DNA from: JAWVFM01 sp963739355
Lineage (GTDB): Bacteria > Actinomycetota > Thermoleophilia > Solirubrobacterales > 70-9
DNA: 64,000 bases
NCBI GenBank assembly: GCA_963739355.1
Contig: CAVUAD010000002.1
Location: 62,001-126,000, forward strand
Direction: 5' to 3'
Of this stretch, positions 61,432-64,000 are shown piece after piece. Both the position numbers and the translations under genes were made by a program. The notes under the pieces are model-generated. The model made no database searches. It worked only from the letters and a program-made list of their open reading frames with translations, and was not told where the DNA came from. Each line of letters begins with the position of its first letter. The stretch's first letter is position 1.

Positions 61432-62498
61432 CGCGACCTCGGCAGAAGCCGTGTGGCCGTCGCCTTGAAGGTCGCCACCACGGGCGCGCCGGCCTTAAGG
61501 CCGAGGCGCTCGACTGAGGCAGCGGTCACCTCGGCCACGAGCTCCTGCGGGGTGGCGAGGCCGAGTCGCGCCCTGTTGCCGATCACCGTCACGGACGTCA
61601 CGGTTGCCGGGACGTGGTTGAGCGCAGAGGTCTCGCCGCGGGTTCCCGGAGGCTCCAGCGAGAGCTCCCACGGATATGTCGCCACGAAGACGGGCCCGGC
61701 CGCGGCGTCGGTGCTGGCCACGGTTCCGCCGCCGTCGAGCGCGACGATCGCGAGCCCCGCGGCACCCGGCCCCGCCACGCCGGTGAGCACCGAGGCGCCG
61801 GTGAAGCCGGCGACGAAGGCGCTCGCCGGCGCCGCGCTGAGCGCCGCGGGAGTCCCGCGCTGGACCACGCGCCCGGAGTCGATCACAGCGACCTCGTCTG
61901 CCAGCAGCGCGGCCTCCGAGAAGTCATGGGTGACCAGAAGGGCGGGCGCTCTCGATTCGGCGAGAACCGAGAGGAGCTCCCGCGACGCCTCGGCTTTCGT
62001 AGAGGAGTCGAGCGCCGAGAGCGGCTCGTCGAGCAGGAGCACCCGAGGGTCGGTCGCCAGGGCGCGGGCCAGCGCCACTCGTTGGCGCTCGCCGCCTGAC
62101 AGCTCGCGCGGCCTGGCGCCGCCGAGGCCTTCGAGGCCGAAGCGCCGCAGTAGTTCGAGGGACGTCTCACGCCTCGCTGCCCGGTCGACGGAGCGCAGAC
62201 CGTAGGCCACGTTCCTCCGCGCCGAGAGGTGCGGGAAGAGCGCGTACTCCTGGAACAGGTAGCCGCAGCGGCGCTCCTGTGGCGGGAGGTCGATGCCGGC
62301 CCGCGTGTCGAGCCAGACGCTCCCGTCGGCCGCGATCCTGCCTGTTTCCGGGCGCAGGAGGCCGGCCACGCCGCGCAGCACCGTCGACTTGCCGGCGCCC
62401 GAGGGCCCGACCAGGGCCAGGCAGCCACCGGCGGGCGCGCTGATCTCGACCTCGACGTCGAACTCGCGCCGCACAACCGCGAGCGAGACCTCGAGCAT
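61428..62498 (-). CDS. modC: Molybdate ABC transporter ATP-binding protein ModC
   Basis: A 356-residue ATPase: Walker A GPSGAGKSTVL, signature LSGGERQRVALARAL, Walker B VLLLDEPLSALDSST, and a C-terminal Mop/TOBE domain (GNRARLGLATPQELVAEVTA ... ATRLLPR) typical of molybdate importers. Last gene of modABC; immediately follows modB. Confidence 0.93.
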   Translation of the reverse strand: MLEVSLAVVRREFDVEVEISAPAGGCLALVGPSGAGKSTVLRGVAGLLRPETGRIAADGSVWLDTRAGIDLPPQERRCGYLFQEYALFPHLSARRNVAYGLRSVDRAARRETSLELLRRFGLEGLGGARPRELSGGERQRVALARALATDPRVLLLDEPLSALDSSTKAEASRELLSVLAESRAPALLVTHDFSEAALLADEVAVIDSGRVVQRGTPAALSAAPASAFVAGFTGASVLTGVAGPGAAGLAIVALDGGGTVASTDAAAGPVFVATYPWELSLEPPGTRGETSALNHVPATVTSVTVIGNRARLGLATPQELVAEVTAASVERLGLKAGAPVVATFKATATRLLPRSR

Positions 62499-63305
62499 CT
62501 ACCGCGCGCCCCCGAGGACGGGCGTCCGGGCCAGCAGCTTCACCGAAAGCAACAGGCCGGCCGACACGGCGATGAGGACTCCGGAGAGTGCCAGGGCGGC
62601 CGGAAAGTCGCGGCTGAACTCGGCGAAGATCGCGAGGGGCGCGGTTTGGGTGATGCCCGTGAACGAGCCCGCGAACATGAGCGTCGCGCCAAACTCGCCG
62701 AGCGCCCGTCCCCAGGCGAGGGCAATGCCGGAGCTGATGCCGGCCCCTGCACAGGGCACCGCGATGCGCAGGAACGTCCGTAGCTCCCCGGCGCGCAGCG
62801 TCCTCGAAGCGTCCAGGAGCTCCGGGTCGAGTGCCTCGAACGCGGCCTGCGCCTGGCGGATGTAGAACGGGGCGGCGACGAAGGTGAGGGCGACGATCAC
62901 CCCCGCCGTCTGCAGGAAGAGCTGGATCCCGGCGCTGTCGAGCGCCCCCCCGAGGATGCCCTTCGGCCCAAACGCCGCGAGCAGGGCGATGCCGGCGACA
63001 GCCGGCGGCATCACCAGCGGCAGCTCGATGATCGTCGTCAGCAGGGCGCGTCCGCGGAATCTTCCAAATGCCAGAAGGTAGGCCGCGGGCGTGCCGAAGA
63101 CGATGATGATCAGGAGCGCCGCGAGCGTCGTGCGCAAGCTGAGCCAGAGCGCGTCGCGGACCTCGGGCTCGGAGAGGCTCGAGACGAGTCGGCTCGGGCT
63201 CGTGTTCGTGAAGACGGCGATGACCGGGATCACGAGGAAGGCGATGACCAGCGCCAGGGCGGCCGCGAGGGCCGCGCCGAACGCGGAGCGGCGTCCGGCG
63301 CTCAA
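62499..63305 (-). CDS. modB: Molybdate ABC transporter permease ModB
   Basis: A 268-residue permease with about six TM helices. VMPPAVAGIALLAAFGPKGI and GALDSAGIQLFLQTAGVIVALTFVAAPFYIRQAQAAFE are typical of ModB, and the coupling EAA-like loop reads LRIAVPCAGAGISSGIALAWGRALGEFGATL. The TTG start overlaps the modA stop (TTGA). Confidence 0.93.
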   Translation of the reverse strand: MSAGRRSAFGAALAAALALVIAFLVIPVIAVFTNTSPSRLVSSLSEPEVRDALWLSLRTTLAALLIIIVFGTPAAYLLAFGRFRGRALLTTIIELPLVMPPAVAGIALLAAFGPKGILGGALDSAGIQLFLQTAGVIVALTFVAAPFYIRQAQAAFEALDPELLDASRTLRAGELRTFLRIAVPCAGAGISSGIALAWGRALGEFGATLMFAGSFTGITQTAPLAIFAEFSRDFPAALALSGVLIAVSAGLLLSVKLLARTPVLGGAR

Positions 63306-64000
63306 CTCGGGGGCGGCCCGAAGCCGGCGGCCTTGAGGTCCTGCGCGCCCTTGCCGTTGCCGAAGAGCCCGTCCACGAACCGCCTGGCCCCGGCGGGGTG
63401 TGGAGCTCCCTTGACGATCGCCACGCCGTAGGCGACGTCGGGCGCGATCGATCTCGGGATCGGCACCGACTCGAGCGCCCCGCCGGTTGCCATCACGTCG
63501 GTCACATAGAGGAAGCCGGCGTCGACGGCGCCCTCGGTGATCTTGCCGACGATGCCGGCAACGTCGGGCTCCTCGGTGACGACGTTGCCGAGAATCGCCT
63601 TCCTCTCGGCGGCAGGCAGGTTTCGCAGAACCTCGCGGGCGTAGTCACCGGCCGGAACTCCCCCGGCGCCGAGTGCGACTGTGGTTCCGGGCTTCGCGAG
63701 GTCGCCGATCGAGCCAATGCTCGAGCCTTTGGGCACCGCGATCACCAGCTTGTTCGTGGCGAAGACGCTGGGCCTCTCGACGAAGCCGTCCCTGTGGAGG
63801 CCGTCCGGGAGGGACGTGTTGGCCGATGCGAACACGTCCGGCGTCACCCCCAGGCGGATCTGTGCCGCCAGGTCGTCGGAGCCGCCGAACGACTGCTTGG
63901 CATCGAGGCCGGCGTCGTCCGCGTAGTTGCCGAACGCAAGGGCCAGCGACGACGCCGCCGCGACGACGAGCCGGCCGGAGTGCTCGCCGCCCCCGCACGA
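63302..64000 (-). CDS. modA: Molybdate-binding protein ModA (5' end beyond the window)
   Basis: At least 232 residues; the start is cut by the window edge. The first visible codons read SCGGGEHSGRLVVAAASSLA, a Cys in a lipobox-like position followed by the ModA start region. DLAAQIRLGVTPDVFASANT and ATNKLVIAVPKGSSIGSIGD are conserved oxyanion-binding segments, and DAGFLYVTDVMATGG lies near the end. It delivers molybdate (or tungstate) to ModB. Confidence 0.9.
   Translation of the reverse strand, partial: SCGGGEHSGRLVVAAASSLALAFGNYADDAGLDAKQSFGGSDDLAAQIRLGVTPDVFASANTSLPDGLHRDGFVERPSVFATNKLVIAVPKGSSIGSIGDLAKPGTTVALGAGGVPAGDYAREVLRNLPAAERKAILGNVVTEEPDVAGIVGKITEGAVDAGFLYVTDVMATGGALESVPIPRSIAPDVAYGVAIVKGAPHPAGARRFVDGLFGNGKGAQDLKAAGFGPPPS

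Noticed and set aside
1..64000. CRISPR array or phage block
   Set aside because: No regularly spaced repeats, cas genes, capsid, terminase or integrase were found on either strand.

Overview
High-GC chromosomal DNA of an actinobacterial type. Many genes start directly behind a TAnnnT-like -10 box with no room for a leader, GTG/TTG starts are common, and several exported proteins carry an N-terminal anchor of the LALFAALGGAAYA kind. The gene set (caa3 oxidase with a bcc-type complex, SigB-like stress genes, selenocysteine formate dehydrogenase) fits Actinomycetota; Thermoleophilia/Solirubrobacterales is my best guess, by inference only.

Layout. 1-0.6 kb: a ribbon-helix-helix/RelE-type toxin-antitoxin pair. 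0.65-5.1 kb: a small aromatic-degradation operon (FAD hydroxylase, tiny coupled ORF, extradiol dioxygenase, SDR) with a convergent TetR regulator. 5.2-19.5 kb: an accessory zone bounded and split by three copies of a tRNA 3'-end fragment. It holds exported proteins of unknown function, an AAA ATPase behind a large palindromic operator, a subtilase-like protein with Glu where His is expected, an IS481-type transposase tail, and at least three broken genes with intact relatives or clear frameshifts. 19.7-24.5 kb: MacB/LolD-like ABC exporter plus two-component system. 24.5-28.4 kb: exported repeat proteins (RTX-like, LVIVD-like, ELWxxDGT). 28.4-29.5 kb: a scrambled ABC exporter remnant. 29.5-36.2 kb: a GST-like protein, oxidase assembly factor CtaG, and a general-stress cluster (SigB-like sigma factor, DUF892, CsbD, STAS protein and small basic proteins), some behind SigB-type promoters.

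36.3-43.4 kb: one tightly overlapping operon for the terminal respiratory chain: ctaC, ctaD, ctaE, an unknown membrane protein, qcrC, qcrA, qcrB. Convergent to it, 48.4-43.4 kb, is a formate dehydrogenase operon (fdhA-fdhB-nrfD) whose catalytic subunit is interrupted by an in-frame TGA followed by a bacterial SECIS hairpin. After a GH15 glycosidase, an SDR and a Crp-like regulator, 52-64 kb is almost wholly support machinery for this enzyme: fdhD, mobA, moeA, a MoaD-MoaE-MoaC triple fusion, mogA/moaB, tRNA-Sec, selB, selA, selD, moaA and modCBA (modA cut by the window edge).

Together the right half looks like a nearly self-contained module for formate oxidation: molybdate uptake, cofactor synthesis, selenocysteine synthesis and insertion, the enzyme itself, and a bcc-caa3 chain that could take its electrons through quinone. 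The most notable points are the triple MoaD-E-C fusion, the shared palindromic selA/selD promoter, the SECIS-containing fdhA, and the tRNA-fragment-bounded accessory zone.
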